This document shows positions 63,000 to 64,000 of a stretch of 64,000 bases of DNA, in pieces. Both the position numbers and the translations under genes were made by a program. The DNA is from a virus. A model generated the notes under the pieces. That model searched no databases, was not told the DNA's origin, and saw only the letters and a list, made by a program, of their open reading frames with translations. Each line of letters opens with the position of its first letter. Within the stretch, counting starts at the first letter, position 1. The DNA is taken from the IMG/VR virus record IMGVR_UViG_3300042305_002533, positions 62,001 to 126,000 of that record. One strand, given 5' to 3'.

Positions 63000-64000
63000 T
63001 CAACTCCACGTCACTCGAAGATTTACGCCGTAGACGAGGGCGTAATCCGCTACCGCCCCGCCTGATTTCTTGAGACGAAGTTCAAACACTTTTGCGGCCG
63101 CCGGCGCGGCTACGGGTTCAGTGTCAAACGTTGCCGTTGTTGTCGTGAATGTCGCCGTTGCCGCATTTGCCGCATCCGTAACGTTATACAACGTTATCGT
63201 ACCGGTGACACCTGCAACAACTTGTCCGATGAACTCCAGCGAGAGCACCGTCGACTTGCCCGTGATTGCATAGCTGCTGGGGTCGAAATAAATCCCGCCA
63301 AGAACAACGTCGACTGTCGAGGTCGTGCTCGCAGCTGGCGCACAAACAGGCAACAGGACACTGTTGACGCACGCGGCGTTACCCAGACCAAGATTCGTAC
63401 GCGCCGTCGCAACGTCAGCCGACGCGAGAAAGGTCGAAACGTCAGCGGAGGTCGTCATGATGGCGGCAGCGCCGTCTGAAATGATGGCGGTGCCGAGCAC
63501 CTGGGCGCCGAGATTCGCGTCCAAGACGTCAGTGACGAGATCCGACGCCAACTTGGTCGTATACGACGTTCCAGCCCCTGTGCTGATCAGCACTTCGTCG
63601 GCGGCGCCGGCCGAAGGAAAAGCCGCTCCGGCGATGGCCCAAACAGACGTGGGGTCCTCGTATTCTCCATTGACGAGAACAAGCCCCTGTCCAGCCTGTA
63701 GCGGGGTTACCGCTTCGCCGAGAAAGGTCAGAGCTCCCCGATTGAAATTGGCCGAGCTGTTAGCGTCTGTTGCCCGTACTAAACCCCACGTGACGCTGTC
63801 GTAGGTCTGTAGTACGTAAATGCCCGTGGCTTCGTCCGCTGCCGGCGGGCCCGCCGCAATCGACGTCGAAACGACCATCACCGCCACTCGGTTCGTGAGC
63901 GCAAGGGGCACGCCACAGTTTTGTGGGCCCGCCACGGTCAAGTCGTATGAGGCGTTAACAACCTCAAGTACGTGTGGCGTGTTACCGTAGTCCCAGCCTA
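63000..64000 (-). CDS. Tail fibre-like protein (5' end outside window)
   Basis: The frame is open to the window edge, so the protein is longer than the 333 residues visible. It has a helical-repeat signature typical of tail fibres (VSTFLASADVATARTNLGLG) and a beta-rich C-terminal half (YAITGKSTVLSLEFIGQVVA) ending in a short beta segment. It precedes the two paralogous proteins in the leftward operon. Confidence 0.8.
   Translation of the reverse strand, partial: GWDYGNTPHVLEVVNASYDLTVAGPQNCGVPLALTNRVAVMVVSTSIAAGPPAADEATGIYVLQTYDSVTWGLVRATDANSSANFNRGALTFLGEAVTPLQAGQGLVLVNGEYEDPTSVWAIAGAAFPSAGAADEVLISTGAGTSYTTKLASDLVTDVLDANLGAQVLGTAIISDGAAAIMTTSADVSTFLASADVATARTNLGLGNAACVNSVLLPVCAPAASTTSTVDVVLGGIYFDPSSYAITGKSTVLSLEFIGQVVAGVTGTITLYNVTDAANAATATFTTTTATFDTEPVAAPAAAKVFELRLKKSGGAVADYALVYGVNLRVTWS

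Noticed and set aside
1-64000. tRNA, rRNA, insertion sequences, integrase or att sites
   Set aside because: I found no cloverleaf-like gene, no transposase or integrase motif and no terminal inverted repeats by reading; a dedicated tRNA scan was not possible.

Overview
The window is part of the genome of a large, GC-rich tailed phage with a contractile tail (a myovirus), or a prophage of one. The sequence shows a portal protein, an intein-split prohead protease, an HK97-type major capsid protein, a tail sheath with a likely tail tube, a gp5-like spike, tail-fibre-like proteins, an amidase endolysin and a thymidine kinase. Genes are dense, mostly overlap by ATGA or TGATG, and there is no rRNA, tRNA or host metabolic operon. 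Two short lipoproteins with lipoboxes suggest a Gram-negative host; their style (GC followed by Pro/Asp/Gly-rich tails) and a MYG1-family gene would fit a Myxococcota-like host, but that is inference.

Layout. Positions 1-7.2 kb hold replication and regulation genes, mostly on the minus strand: the start of a CHC2 primase, a Cas4/RecB-like PD-(D/E)XK nuclease, a Cys-cluster protein, a ParB-family protein and a SNF2-type helicase. A sigma-70-like factor lies on the plus strand. From 7.2 to 50 kb the plus strand carries the virion module: portal, RNA polymerase, many alanine-rich virion-associated proteins, protease, decoration protein, capsid, neck, sheath, tube, spike and baseplate. From 50 to 64 kb the strands alternate: MYG1, endolysin, thymidine kinase, a run of minus-strand virion genes, a papain-like protease, lipoproteins, a small HTH protein and tail-fibre-like proteins that run off the end.

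The most unusual system is transcriptional. The phage encodes a multisubunit-type RNA polymerase as two chains: beta fused to the N-terminal half of beta-prime (9667-15645) and the C-terminal half of beta-prime (17901-19706). The chains are separated by a ferritin-like gene and two other genes. The fused chain carries an intein in the conserved TPEG motif of beta and, further on, an inserted domain with the metal-binding and catalytic residues of family I inorganic pyrophosphatase, the enzyme that removes the by-product of RNA synthesis. A sigma-like factor is encoded nearby, and many genes have a TAnAnT hexamer only 5-9 nt before the start codon.

The second unusual system is a dispersed palindrome, TTCAC-N3-GTGAA, whose arms match those of bacterial parS. 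I count 18 copies with perfect arms and 7 more with one mismatch, spaced about 1-6 kb apart across the whole window, mostly inside genes and including both inteins. A ParB-family protein with both CTP-binding motifs is encoded at 3214-4272 and is the natural candidate binder, which would make this a KorB/ParB-like genome-wide partition, compaction or silencing system.
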